Positions 35,370-44,115 of a DNA stretch of 64,000 nucleotides are shown here, in pieces. Every line of letters starts with the position of its first letter. Position 1 is the stretch's first letter. The DNA comes from Dyadobacter soli (GTDB lineage: Bacteria > Bacteroidota > Bacteroidia > Cytophagales > Spirosomataceae): assembly GCF_900101885.1 (NCBI RefSeq), contig NZ_FNAN01000021.1:1-64000 (forward strand). The letters run 5' to 3'. A program made the position numbers and the translations under genes. The notes beneath the pieces are model-generated. The model made no database searches. It was given only the letters and a program-made list of their open reading frames with translations, and had not been told where the DNA came from.

Positions 35370-36428
35370 TCACGGCCGGGACGGGTAAACGCCTCCAAGG
35401 GACATTACATATCCGATCGCCTGGTAGGGCATCATGTTGTTATGTGGCTGGTCCCCACCGGCGTCTCCGATGGCCGACGGACTCATGACCGCTCCCGCGC
35501 CCTTGTCGTTGGCGAAGCAGGGCACCGGCGGACGGCTATCCTGATTGGCCCACATCTGCCCAAGCGGGCTTTTCAGATTACCTCTATTTCTGGCATGCGC
35601 CGGATGGTAGTGCTTCGGCATTTCCGCGACAGTCAGTTTCACCGTTGCTGCTCCTGCTACTTTCCCCAACTGGTAAGGTGTAAGTTTCGTCGTTGATCCT
35701 TCATCATCTTTCTGAGGCGGTATTGCCCCAGAAACGTAGTCACAACCAACCGCCGCTTTTCCCCGCAAATCAGGCAATGCGAAAGTGGTGACGTCGTCAC
35801 CGCCGTAGGTGTTGCGAAGAAGGGCGAACAGCGGTGCGTTGCCACTGACAGGCAACAGTCGCCCGTCACATGGCACGGTCCTGTCGGAGTCCCATTTCCC
35901 TGCCAGGATCTTGATCATTCCCATATAATCGTCAAATTCGAAGCCCTTTGCCGGATATATGCCGGCTACGCAAATGGCATAATTGACAGCCAAATACGGC
36001 GACATATTGCTGTGCGGCATGCCATAGCCGACCATGTCGAGCGTTTGGTCATTCATGGTGGCGTTCGCCTGCGTGACATATCCTGCGTCCGACGCCCAGT
36101 AGTTGTCTTGCGGGCTAACAACGTTTGACGGATTGGTACTCGCCAAAGCCTGATGGTGGTGCTTCGGCATCTCCTGCACGGTGAGGCTGTGCGTTTCCTC
36201 CCCGCCACGGGCAAACATCGGATAATCCGGTCCGTTGCCGATAAGCACCCGGTTGCGAAGATCAGGAACATTGAAATGAGCTCCATCCCCTCCGAATGCC
36301 CTGCCAATGAGGTCGAACAGCGCCTGGTTCTTACTTATTTCCAATGCTCTGCCATCGCAGGGAACCCAATATTTGACATCCCCGGGATAGGCAAACATTC
36401 TTATTTCTGAAAGATATAATTGAGGCAT
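35370..36428 (-). CDS. Tail-collar protein with two collar domains (types B and C)
   Basis: 352 aa, two phage-tail-collar ('microcystin-dependent protein') domains. Domain 1 (about 1-170) has EIRMFAYPGDVKYWVPCDGR, VPDLRNRVLIGNG, a histidine cluster at 90-92 (MPKHHHQA) and SNMSPYLAVNYAICVAGIYP. Domain 2 (about 175-352) has KHYH at H273/H275, HNNMMPYQAIGYVMSLGGVYPSRP. Collar domains derive from phage short tail fibres such as T4 gp12, where they trimerise. Domain 1 is clearly closest to the middle (B) and domain 2 to the last (C) domain of the 513-aa protein nearby. No signal peptide. The role outside phages is unknown. Confidence 0.85.
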   Translation of the reverse strand: MPQLYLSEIRMFAYPGDVKYWVPCDGRALEISKNQALFDLIGRAFGGDGAHFNVPDLRNRVLIGNGPDYPMFARGGEETHSLTVQEMPKHHHQALASTNPSNVVSPQDNYWASDAGYVTQANATMNDQTLDMVGYGMPHSNMSPYLAVNYAICVAGIYPAKGFEFDDYMGMIKILAGKWDSDRTVPCDGRLLPVSGNAPLFALLRNTYGGDDVTTFALPDLRGKAAVGCDYVSGAIPPQKDDEGSTTKLTPYQLGKVAGAATVKLTVAEMPKHYHPAHARNRGNLKSPLGQMWANQDSRPPVPCFANDKGAGAVMSPSAIGDAGGDQPHNNMMPYQAIGYVMSLGGVYPSRP

Positions 36429-36457
36429 AAAAATTCGATTTTAAAAATTAAAAATTA

Positions 36458-36970
36458 TCAACCGAAAGACGGGTACTCGCCGGAAATCGCAATACAGTAT
36501 ACGATGGCAAGGACGGGCATGCGGTTTTCATGCGGTTGTCCACCGCCCTCCGTCATGATACTCTCCCTGTTCATCGAAAAATTACCGGCAGTGCCCGGCT
36601 CGGCGTACCGGGCCCCATGTTGGTCGGAAGCCGACCAAACCGCATTGGTCGCATCTTTTGAATTGACCTGGTCGGAAGTGCTGCAATTGGGGATATGAGT
36701 ATGGCGGGGAAGCCCTTCCAACGCCAGCTCCACCGATTCCGAACCGTCTATTTTCCCGACAGGGTTATGTTCGCTTTGTCCCAATACCACGCGCGACCGT
36801 AGATCGGGCAGTGCAAAAGTGGTGACTCCGTCGCCTCCGTACCGGGTGCCGATCAAATTGAAAAGGTAAGGATTCTCTTCTATCTTCAGGATTGCGCCGT
36901 TACAAAGCGCCCAGCCTCTGGGCACAAAATTCAGGGCAAACGCTGCTATTTCTCCAATATATGGATCCAT
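36458..36970 (-). CDS. Tail-collar protein with one collar domain (type A)
   Basis: 170 aa, one collar domain: YIGEIAAFALNFVPRGWALCNG, GVTTFALPDLRSRVVLGQ, metal-type HTH at H90 and H92 (LPRHTHIP) and end motif HENRMPVLAIVYCIAISGEYPS. Closest in the window to domain 1 (A) of the 513-aa collar protein, with the same AVWSASDQHGARYAE-type insert. The gap to the BC-type gene downstream is 29 bases, so A and BC are expected to be made together. It has no signal peptide. Function is unknown; assembly into a fibre-like trimer is inferred from phage relatives. Confidence 0.86.
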   Translation of the reverse strand: MDPYIGEIAAFALNFVPRGWALCNGAILKIEENPYLFNLIGTRYGGDGVTTFALPDLRSRVVLGQSEHNPVGKIDGSESVELALEGLPRHTHIPNCSTSDQVNSKDATNAVWSASDQHGARYAEPGTAGNFSMNRESIMTEGGGQPHENRMPVLAIVYCIAISGEYPSFG

Positions 36971-37068
36971 TGTATTTGTATTATTTTTAGGTTAACGGTT
37001 GATGTTACTATCGTAGGTTCCACTCTCTTACAGGCAAGACCAGGGAATGGTCGTGCGCAGAACATCGG

Positions 37069-38610
37069 CTAGCCGCGCGAAGGAAATATTCCATTACAAC
37101 AGATCATGAACTCAATGCCGAGATAGGGCATCATATTATTATGAGGCTGGTCAGCGCCTGCTTCGCCGAGCGCGGAGGGATGCATCGCATGCGCGGTACC
37201 TGATGTTGCCGCGAATCTGTTAATCGGCGGACGGCTATCTTCATTCGCCCAAACCTGGCCCTCAGGACGTTGCGTAGTCGCCTTTTTCGAAGCCAGCGGC
37301 GCATGGGTATGCGAAGGCATTTGGTCCAGTTTCAGGGTTACCTTATCCGTTCCCGCCTTTTCTCCTATCTTATAAGTGGTGAGTTCAAATTTGTCGAACG
37401 GCCAGTATTGTATGACCGCACGCCCGCGCAAATCGGGCAGAGCAAATGTAGTAGTCCCATTACCGCCGTACTTTGTGCCAAGAAGGCTATACAATGCCGT
37501 GTTGCTGGCAATCGGCAACTCCCTTCCATCGCAGGGAAGCCAATATTGAGGAATCACTTTTGCCGCAAACGCCCGGACTGTTCCCAAATACTCTTCTATC
37601 GGCGGAAAACTCCCGTCGGTAAACATACCGTCTGTGCATATCGTATAGTTGATGGCGAGGTACGGCGACATATTGTCGTGCGCTACTTCCTTCCCTGTCG
37701 CTTCCAAAGCCTGATCGCTCATGAAAGAGTTGTTTTGAGTAACATAACCTGCATCGGCAGGCCAGAAATGATCTTCCGGAGTCGGACTATCCGAGCCGCC
37801 GCTACTTACCACCGCCTTATGCCGGTGTCTGGGCATTTCGTCCAGCGTCAGCTTGTGCGACTCTTCTCCCCCCGGGGAAAAATCCGGATAGGCCGCGCCA
37901 TTGCCAATAAGCACTCTGTCCCGAAGATCGGGAAGCTTGTAACGTCCGTCCTCTTTCCCGAATGTAGCTCCGATAAGCCGGAAAAGCTGGTCTTCCGAAT
38001 TTACCGGGTAAGATCGTCCGTCGCATGGAACATATCCCTGAATTTCTATCGGGAAACCAAACATCCTGATTTCCGCGGGGAAACTCAGCCCGTAACCGCC
38101 GGGACCGCGACTCGGAAAGGGTCCGTCTACGGCGATCGCGTATGTGAGCGCTAGCATAGGCATTCTGTTTTCGTGCGGCTCAGAGCCTCCCTCAGGCAAA
38201 ATGCTTCCGGTACTCATTTTAGTCGCCCCCGGCGCTTGCCCATACCGTGTGCCGTGTTGTGTCGATCCAGACCAAAATCCATTCGTACCGTCGATAGAAT
38301 TGCTGTTATCGGTGTTGCTGCATGCAGGCACATGCCGATGCGGAGGCAGGTTTTCCGCTTTCAATGTAATTGTCTCGAATCCGCCTTTTGTGCCGACGGG
38401 ATTGCGGTCGCTTTGTCCCAGGGGAATCCGCGAGCGAAGGTCCGGTAAAGCAAACGTCGTTTTACCATCTCCGCCATAAGCATTTCCTATCAGGGAGTGT
38501 AAAGCGGCAAATCTTTCGATGGGGAGTATTTGTCCCGCACAAGCGAGCCAACCAGCCGGCGCGAAGTCCGCTGCAAAAATCCTGATTTCTCCTATGTAAT
38601 AATAATCCAT
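37069..38610 (-). CDS. Tail-collar protein with three collar domains (A-B-C)
   Basis: 513 aa, three collar domains in a row: A (about 1-172, HxH at H91/H93), B (about 178-337, H262/H264) and C (about 342-513, H434/H436). Each has the opening IxxFA..W..C.G, the FALPDLRxR core and a closing NxMPYLAI..I...G.FPSRG. In T4 tail-fibre tips, HxH pairs bind metal along the trimer axis. Domains A, B and C each match a separate domain encoded in the next two genes, so this locus holds an ABC fusion and an A plus BC set. No signal peptide or phage structural gene is nearby, arguing against a simple prophage. Confidence 0.88.
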   Translation of the reverse strand: MDYYYIGEIRIFAADFAPAGWLACAGQILPIERFAALHSLIGNAYGGDGKTTFALPDLRSRIPLGQSDRNPVGTKGGFETITLKAENLPPHRHVPACSNTDNSNSIDGTNGFWSGSTQHGTRYGQAPGATKMSTGSILPEGGSEPHENRMPMLALTYAIAVDGPFPSRGPGGYGLSFPAEIRMFGFPIEIQGYVPCDGRSYPVNSEDQLFRLIGATFGKEDGRYKLPDLRDRVLIGNGAAYPDFSPGGEESHKLTLDEMPRHRHKAVVSSGGSDSPTPEDHFWPADAGYVTQNNSFMSDQALEATGKEVAHDNMSPYLAINYTICTDGMFTDGSFPPIEEYLGTVRAFAAKVIPQYWLPCDGRELPIASNTALYSLLGTKYGGNGTTTFALPDLRGRAVIQYWPFDKFELTTYKIGEKAGTDKVTLKLDQMPSHTHAPLASKKATTQRPEGQVWANEDSRPPINRFAATSGTAHAMHPSALGEAGADQPHNNMMPYLGIEFMICCNGIFPSRG

Positions 38611-38730
38611 AAGCCGAAAGGGTTAGTAAGTTCTAGAATGCTCCAAATAAAGCATCCAGTGTCCCCGAAAGCCTAAAAAAGCGCGTCACAAAAACGTCAC
38701 AATTATCAAAATACAGTTACAATAACACAC

Positions 38731-38760
38731 AAAACCCGCTCTGAATCATTCCAGAACGGA
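38731..38760 (-). terminator. Candidate terminator downstream of susD
   Basis: On the minus strand CCGTTCTG and CAGAGCGG pair with one G-U wobble and are followed by GTTTTG. On the plus strand the same position is a C-A mismatch, which favours minus-strand function. It lies about 300 bases after the susD stop. Confidence 0.45.
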
Positions 38761-38812
38761 TTTTGTTGATGTCAGAAGACGAATGCAGCCAGGTCAGGAA
38801 TTTTTTAGGCTA

Positions 38813-38984
38813 ATGCCGTCAGGCATGAAATATTGGTAGAAAACCTGTAAATGCGAATGTCAACAAAAATCCCGTCAGGGATGTAACAACAATGCATCGC
38901 AATGCATTGTCGTTACATCCCTGACGGGATTTTGATTCAATAACAATTCGATATATCTCTACCGATATTACGTCGCTACGCGAC
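38813..38984. repeat. Dispersed intergenic stem-loop repeat, locus 2
   Basis: The locus contains ATGCC-GTCA-GGCAT (38813-38826) followed by the conserved ATTGGTAG strand (to 38839). A 32-bp inverted repeat follows (38866-38897 with 38902-38933, one mismatch, 4-base centre), each arm containing ATCCC-GTCA-GGGAT. The locus ends with the reversed copy CTACCGATATTAC plus GTCGC-TAC-GCGAC (38959-38984). Stem sequences differ but pairing is kept. Confidence 0.8.
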
Positions 38985-39016
38985 TTACATCAGACGTCAC
39001 CATTCAACGGCGATTT

Positions 39017-39055
39017 ATTCACTCATTCACTCATTCAATCATTCAATCATTCAAA
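39017..39055 (+). repeat. ATTCACTC/ATTCAATC octamer repeat
   Basis: Four to five tandem octamers (ATTCACTC twice, ATTCAATC twice, then ATTCAAAA) run up to the stop codon of susD, which lies on the other strand. Confidence 0.75.
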
Positions 39056-39056
39056 A

Positions 39057-40577
39057 TTAATACCCCGGATTCTGCGGCATCAGGTTCGGATTCACCTGCA
39101 ACTCCACACGCGGCAGGGGCATCAGGTAATCGCGGTTTGGGTTGAAACTATCGTGCGGTTCCAATGCATCCGGGCCTTTGAACACTTTTTCGCCCAGGTT
39201 CCGGCGCTTGATATCGTACCAGCGCTTGTATTCGAATGCCAGTTCAAGGCGCCGATCGTCGAGGATGAGGTCGATCATGGCTTCCTTGGAGAGGCCTGCT
39301 TTGGCGTCCGCGGGGAAGGTGGTCTGTTTGCCGGCCCAGTTACGCGCTCTTGCCCTCACCTCGTTGATATAACCCAGTGCCTCCGCATTCGGCCCGTTCA
39401 CTTCCACCGATGCCTCGGCGGCGATGAGCAGGATTTCGGCGTAACGCATTGCGGCATAGTTATGGTCGGAATAGCGGCCTTCGGAATTGGAATTACCTGC
39501 AAAACGGGCATACTTGGCAATGTGCGGGCGCTTGGTGTTCGTAAACTCGGTGTAGGGAACGAGCTTACCGCCGATCAGCAGCGAATCGTCAAAACTTACC
39601 TCTTTACGGTAGTCGCGGTTATCCCAGGTGCTGTACACTTTCAGCGACGGAACGATCACGCTCCACCCGCTGCGCGGTGCATCGCCTCCGCGCACACCCG
39701 TCATAGGCGCCATGATGTCGTCGTTGGCACCGCCGTCACCGGATTTCAGGCCAAGAAAATCGACATCGAAAATGTGTTCCTTCATATTCGGGGCCTGAGG
39801 AGCCTTGAAAAGCGTCTGAAAATCTGCTTCCAATGCATATCCGAACTTATCCTTGTTGTCGATTACCCATTTCGCTTCGGTATAGGCCTTCTGGAATTGC
39901 CCCATCGTGAGGTGTACCGAGGCCAGGTAAGAAGCGGCCGTACCCTTGCTAGCGCGACTCCGCACTTCCGACGGCTGCTTGTCCGGCAGCCACTGTTTGG
40001 CATATTCCAGGTCGGCGATAATGCTGGCGTAAACCGTAGCCGCCGGCGTTTTGGAAATGGATTTGACAGACTCCGGGTTACTGATGAAATAATCGATGTA
40101 AGGAATATCGCCGAATACCTGCACGAGGTGAAAATAGGCGAATGCGCGGATGAAACGAGCTTCCGCGATGAGCGGATTGCCGGTATTCTCCGGCAGATTG
40201 AGTCCTTGCGCACCGAAAATGGCCGCATTAGTCGAGCTGATCACCTGGTACCAGACGGGCCAGAACTGGTTCACCATGTTGTTGTTGTCATCCATGTTGA
40301 AATCGTTCACCTGCTGGCGTTCGGCGGGCGTACCGCGGTCGCCGATATCCTCCATGTCGCTCCGCAGCATAAGCGCCGATACAAACTGGCGGCCGTAAAG
40401 CCGTTCGGTGGCGATCCAGCCGTAAGCGCCCATAATGGCTGTTTCTACATCTTTGGAAGTCCTGAACAAAGCTTCGGGTGCGAGCAGGCCCACGGGCTTT
40501 TCGTCCAGGTCCGCGCAGCCGAGCAGCATGGAAAGTGCCGCCGTCAGGATTATTGATCTATTGAATAAATGCTTCAT
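39057..40577 (-). CDS. susD: SusD/RagB-family nutrient-binding outer-membrane lipoprotein
   Basis: 506 aa. Lipoprotein signal with lipobox at LLGCADLDEKP (Cys about 21). Typical SusD layout: TPR-like helices (AEARFIRAFAYFHLVQVFGDIPY, the family hallmark) and the C-terminal part with RYAEILLIAAEA, INEVRARA, ILDDRRLELAFEYKRWYDIKR and closing LPRVELQVNPNLMPQNPGY. It caps the SusC channel next to it and binds the incoming oligosaccharide. The substrate cannot be read from sequence. It follows susC with 19 bases between them, so they are co-transcribed. Confidence 0.95.
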   Translation of the reverse strand: MKHLFNRSIILTAALSMLLGCADLDEKPVGLLAPEALFRTSKDVETAIMGAYGWIATERLYGRQFVSALMLRSDMEDIGDRGTPAERQQVNDFNMDDNNNMVNQFWPVWYQVISSTNAAIFGAQGLNLPENTGNPLIAEARFIRAFAYFHLVQVFGDIPYIDYFISNPESVKSISKTPAATVYASIIADLEYAKQWLPDKQPSEVRSRASKGTAASYLASVHLTMGQFQKAYTEAKWVIDNKDKFGYALEADFQTLFKAPQAPNMKEHIFDVDFLGLKSGDGGANDDIMAPMTGVRGGDAPRSGWSVIVPSLKVYSTWDNRDYRKEVSFDDSLLIGGKLVPYTEFTNTKRPHIAKYARFAGNSNSEGRYSDHNYAAMRYAEILLIAAEASVEVNGPNAEALGYINEVRARARNWAGKQTTFPADAKAGLSKEAMIDLILDDRRLELAFEYKRWYDIKRRNLGEKVFKGPDALEPHDSFNPNRDYLMPLPRVELQVNPNLMPQNPGY

Positions 40578-40596
40578 TTTGATGTCCGTTTAATGC

Positions 40597-43500
40597 TTAA
40601 AAACCCAGGTTCAGGCCAATGGTGTACGATTTCGCGTTCGGGTAGCTGCCGTAGTCGAGGCCGAGGTTACGGTTGCTGTCGGTATTGCCGTCCGACGAGT
40701 AGTTCACCTCGGGGTCGTAGCCCTTGTATTTGGTGAAAGTCAGGATGTTCTGGGCGCTGGCGTAAATGCGCAACTTGCTGATATGCAGCTTTTCAAGCAC
40801 AGGTTTGGGAAAATTATAACCGATAGCAAGGTTTTTCATCCGGATAAAACTACCATCCTTCACGAAGCGCGTCGAAACGCGGCGTGTACGGCCAACGGTC
40901 GCTTTGGGCACGTCGGTATTGGTGTTCGAAGGCGTCCAGCGGTTCAATGCATCGGTGGTAGCATTGTTGATAGCCGACAGCAGATTAAGCTCCATCAAAG
41001 TATAGCTCAGCAGGTCGTTGCCTTTCGATGCCTGGAAAAACACATTCAAATCAAAGCCTTTGTAACTGAAATCGTTGTTGAGGCCCCAGGTGAATTTCGG
41101 GTGCGGATTACCGATTATCGTGCGGTCGTCGCTGTTGAGCGTGCCGTCGGGCTCACCAGTAAGGCGACCGTTCGAATCCTTTTTACCATTGATATCCCTG
41201 AATTTCTCCCCTCCTGCAACTGTTTCGAACCCTCCGCCGGGAATGAAGCTATCACCCTCCTGATAAACGCCGTCGTAGATCCAGCCGTAGAAACTACCCA
41301 CAGGATAACCTTCACGCAATATCTGGGTTTGTCCCATTCCCACCATATGCCCCGGCGCCGAGCCGTAAAGAATGTCGGTACCAGCAGGTAGTTTCAGGAT
41401 TTTATTACGGTTCAAAGAAAAGTTAATGTCTGTGCTCCATTTGAAACCGCCTACCAGGTTACGGGTATTCAATGTAAACTCGACACCCTTGTTTTCAACT
41501 TCGCCGATGTTCTGCAACTGGTTGGTATACCCCGAATATTGAGGCAGTTGTACACTGAAAAGCAGGTCCTTGGTCACGCGGCGGTAGTAGTCGGCCACGA
41601 GGTTAAGGCGGTTGTTGAACAAGCTCACATCCGCGCCGACGTCGAACTGGTGCGTAGTTTCCCAGGTAAGGTCGTCGTTGGCAACAGTGGTGGGCCGCAC
41701 CGCATTTACCGGTGCCCCATTGATGATCGCGTACACGTTCGAGAAGCGGGCCATGGTCTGGTATGGTTCGATGGCCTGGTTGCCCGTCAACCCGTAGCTC
41801 ACGCGCCACTTCCATTGGCTAATCGCCGAGATGTTTTGCATAAACGGTTCGCTCGACATTTTCCAGGCAAATGCGCCGGAAGGGAACGTGGCCCATTTGT
41901 GGTTTTTACTAAAATTCGAAGAACCGTCCTGGCGGATATTAGCCGTAAACAAATACTTATCAGCCAGCGAATAAGTCAAACGGGCATAATAGGAAGCCAG
42001 TACCCATTCCGTGAGCCCGGAAGTAGGACTTTGCCAAACGGACGAACCGCCCAGGTTCCAGTAAGAAACCGCATCGGTAATGAACGACTGTCCCGAGCCG
42101 CCCGAGTTTTCGCTCGACGATTTCTGGTAGGAATAGCCCGCCATTACCGACAAATCATGCAACGCACCTATCTTTTTATTGTAGGTCAAATAATTCTCAT
42201 TCAGGAGCAATGTGCTTTTATTACCATTCACCGTCGCCGCGCCGCCCACATTCCGGCCGTCGTTCAAGGTTGTGGGGGTGAATGTGCCCGTGCGGCCGCT
42301 GTTGGTTGTAGCGCCCAATGTTACCCTCAATTTCAAATCTTTGAGAATATTGTATTCGGCATAAAGGTTACCCTGAATCCGGTCGGCCAGCGACTCGTTT
42401 TCCAGCTGTGTGGCAATGGCATACGGGTTATCGATCGGGTCACTTAGCCTACCCACCGTAAAGCGTCCATTCGCGTCCCGGATCGGCTGGTCGGGTTCGA
42501 ATTTCAATGCGGCCGACATGACACCCGGCGTGAGGCCACCGGAGCCTTCCTGCGTACGCGACTGCTGGCGCGATACGCGCTGCGCGAAGAGGTTCAGACC
42601 GAGTTTCAACCGTTTGGTAGCATTTATATCGATGTTGCTCGTCACGGAATACCGTTTGTAGCCTGAATTCAGGATTACACCTTTCTGATCGTAATAGGCA
42701 CCCGACACATAATATTTCACCGCCTCGCTGCCGCCTGCTACCGACAGCTGATGGTTCTGAATGCCGCCGCGACGGAAAATTTCGTCCTGCCAGTCGGTAT
42801 CCGCGCCCTGCGGAACGATGGTCGGCCGCGCTTCCTGCACATAGTCGAGAAATTGCTTCGCATTCAGCAGATCGAGGCGGTTGATTTCCTTCTGGCTGGA
42901 AAACGAGGTATTGAAATCGATGCGCGGCTTACCCGAAGTACCTTTTTTGGTAGTCACCATGATCACGCCGTTGGCGCCGCGCGATCCATAAATGGCTGTG
43001 GCAGAAGCATCTTTGAGTATTTCAATGGATTCGATATCCTCCGGCGGGGGTAATGTACCACCTACGAAGCCATCCACCACGTAAATAGGGTCACTGCTCG
43101 CATTGATCGAGGTTCCGCCGCGGATACGCACTTTGAAATTCGACCCCGGCTCGCCGTTATTGGCCTGTATCTGCACACCCGCCGCACGTCCCTGCAATGC
43201 TTGTACGGTACCTAATGCCGGATAGGCGGTCAGTTCCTGTGATTTTACCGACGCTACCGAGCCGGTCACGTCGCTTTTCTTCACCGTACCATACCCTACC
43301 ACGAGTACTTCTTCGAGCGACTTCTGGTCGGTTTTTAGACTGATATTGATCTCCGTCCGGCTGCCTACCTGCACTTCTTGCGGCTCGTAACCTACAAAGC
43401 TGTAAATCAACACGGTATTTGCATTATCGACACCCAATGTATAGTTTCCATTGGCGTCCGTGGACGTGCCCGTTTGTGTACCCTTTACAAGGATATTCAC

Positions 43501-43983
43501 GCCCGGAAGGGGTTCGTTTTTGTCGGCATCGGTCACGCGGCCCTTGATCGTAATTTCGATACCGGCCTGCAATCCGCTTTTCACCGACGCTTCCGGCTCC
43601 CCGGAATTCCATTTCGGCGTTTCCGACGGGCGGATTACGATATTCTTGCCCGAAACCTCATAGGTAAGCCCCAGTGGCACGAGAAATTCTTCCAACACTT
43701 TCGAAAGTTCCTGGTTCGATTGCTGGATCGTCACTTTCCTGCCCGATTGGATCATTTTGGAACTGAAAATAAACCGGACGCCGGCCTGCTTTTCGATCTG
43801 GTGCAGGACTTTTTTCACTTCCAGGTCCTGCGCTTGCAGGCTGATGCGCTTGTTGAGCAGCTCCTGCGCACGCACGTCCGCCGCGAACGCATTCCCGACC
43901 AGCCAAACCGACATTACCAATTGCGCGACGCTTATCCGCATAAGAACTAACCATTTACGATGGAACTGTACCGGTATTTTCAT
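40597..43983 (-). CDS. susC: SusC/RagA-family TonB-dependent outer-membrane transporter
   Basis: 1128 aa from the ATG at 43983 (MKIPVQFHRKWLVLMRISVA); the upstream frame extension lacks similarity. A signal peptide ends near AFAADVRAQE. Then come an STN domain (about 40-90, KRISLQAQDLEVKKVLHQIE), a carboxypeptidase-D-like domain (IKGRVTDADKNEPLPGVNIL), the plug with EVLVVGYGTVKKSDVTGSV and DGFVGG, and a 22-strand barrel ending in an aromatic residue (IGLNLGF). It imports a SusD-bound ligand using TonB energy. The STN domain is the element that signals to FecR/ECF systems, and such genes lie directly upstream, so ligand-triggered induction is likely. Confidence 0.95.
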   Translation of the reverse strand: MKIPVQFHRKWLVLMRISVAQLVMSVWLVGNAFAADVRAQELLNKRISLQAQDLEVKKVLHQIEKQAGVRFIFSSKMIQSGRKVTIQQSNQELSKVLEEFLVPLGLTYEVSGKNIVIRPSETPKWNSGEPEASVKSGLQAGIEITIKGRVTDADKNEPLPGVNILVKGTQTGTSTDANGNYTLGVDNANTVLIYSFVGYEPQEVQVGSRTEINISLKTDQKSLEEVLVVGYGTVKKSDVTGSVASVKSQELTAYPALGTVQALQGRAAGVQIQANNGEPGSNFKVRIRGGTSINASSDPIYVVDGFVGGTLPPPEDIESIEILKDASATAIYGSRGANGVIMVTTKKGTSGKPRIDFNTSFSSQKEINRLDLLNAKQFLDYVQEARPTIVPQGADTDWQDEIFRRGGIQNHQLSVAGGSEAVKYYVSGAYYDQKGVILNSGYKRYSVTSNIDINATKRLKLGLNLFAQRVSRQQSRTQEGSGGLTPGVMSAALKFEPDQPIRDANGRFTVGRLSDPIDNPYAIATQLENESLADRIQGNLYAEYNILKDLKLRVTLGATTNSGRTGTFTPTTLNDGRNVGGAATVNGNKSTLLLNENYLTYNKKIGALHDLSVMAGYSYQKSSSENSGGSGQSFITDAVSYWNLGGSSVWQSPTSGLTEWVLASYYARLTYSLADKYLFTANIRQDGSSNFSKNHKWATFPSGAFAWKMSSEPFMQNISAISQWKWRVSYGLTGNQAIEPYQTMARFSNVYAIINGAPVNAVRPTTVANDDLTWETTHQFDVGADVSLFNNRLNLVADYYRRVTKDLLFSVQLPQYSGYTNQLQNIGEVENKGVEFTLNTRNLVGGFKWSTDINFSLNRNKILKLPAGTDILYGSAPGHMVGMGQTQILREGYPVGSFYGWIYDGVYQEGDSFIPGGGFETVAGGEKFRDINGKKDSNGRLTGEPDGTLNSDDRTIIGNPHPKFTWGLNNDFSYKGFDLNVFFQASKGNDLLSYTLMELNLLSAINNATTDALNRWTPSNTNTDVPKATVGRTRRVSTRFVKDGSFIRMKNLAIGYNFPKPVLEKLHISKLRIYASAQNILTFTKYKGYDPEVNYSSDGNTDSNRNLGLDYGSYPNAKSYTIGLNLGF

Positions 43984-44080
43984 AAATTTGAACGGTTTTG
44001 TTAATTGAAACTTGGCAAAATCTTCCTCCTCATCCCATTTGCATGAGATGTGACGGTCTGCTAACCACTGAGGATATCCG

Positions 44081-44109
44081 AGCCGGCCATGTTGGCGCAT
44101 GGGCCGGCT
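44081..44109. promoter_or_regulatory. Hairpin between fecR and susC
   Basis: AGCCGGCC (44081-44088) pairs with GGCCGGCT (44102-44109). On the plus strand a T-run follows; on the minus strand, in which both genes are transcribed, it does not. It may mark RNA processing or partial termination between the regulatory and transport genes. Confidence 0.4.
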
Positions 44110-44115
44110 TTTTAT

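Larger units (their letters stand above)
38611..39056. other. Repeat-rich intergenic region
   Basis: 446 bases without a gene between susD and the ABC collar gene, both on the minus strand. It contains a terminator candidate, a large inverted repeat, further copies of the dispersed stem-loop and an octamer repeat. The collar-operon promoter must lie near 38620-38720, but no clear boxes were found. Confidence 0.6.

Noticed and set aside
35370..38610. Prophage or contractile-injection cluster
   Set aside because: Only collar-domain proteins occur; no capsid, terminase, sheath, tube, baseplate, spike or lysis genes are adjacent.
39153..40556. Long plus-strand frame (467 codons) opposite susD
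   Set aside because: Antisense shadow of the SusD coding sequence, with no known domain and odd Arg/His-rich composition.
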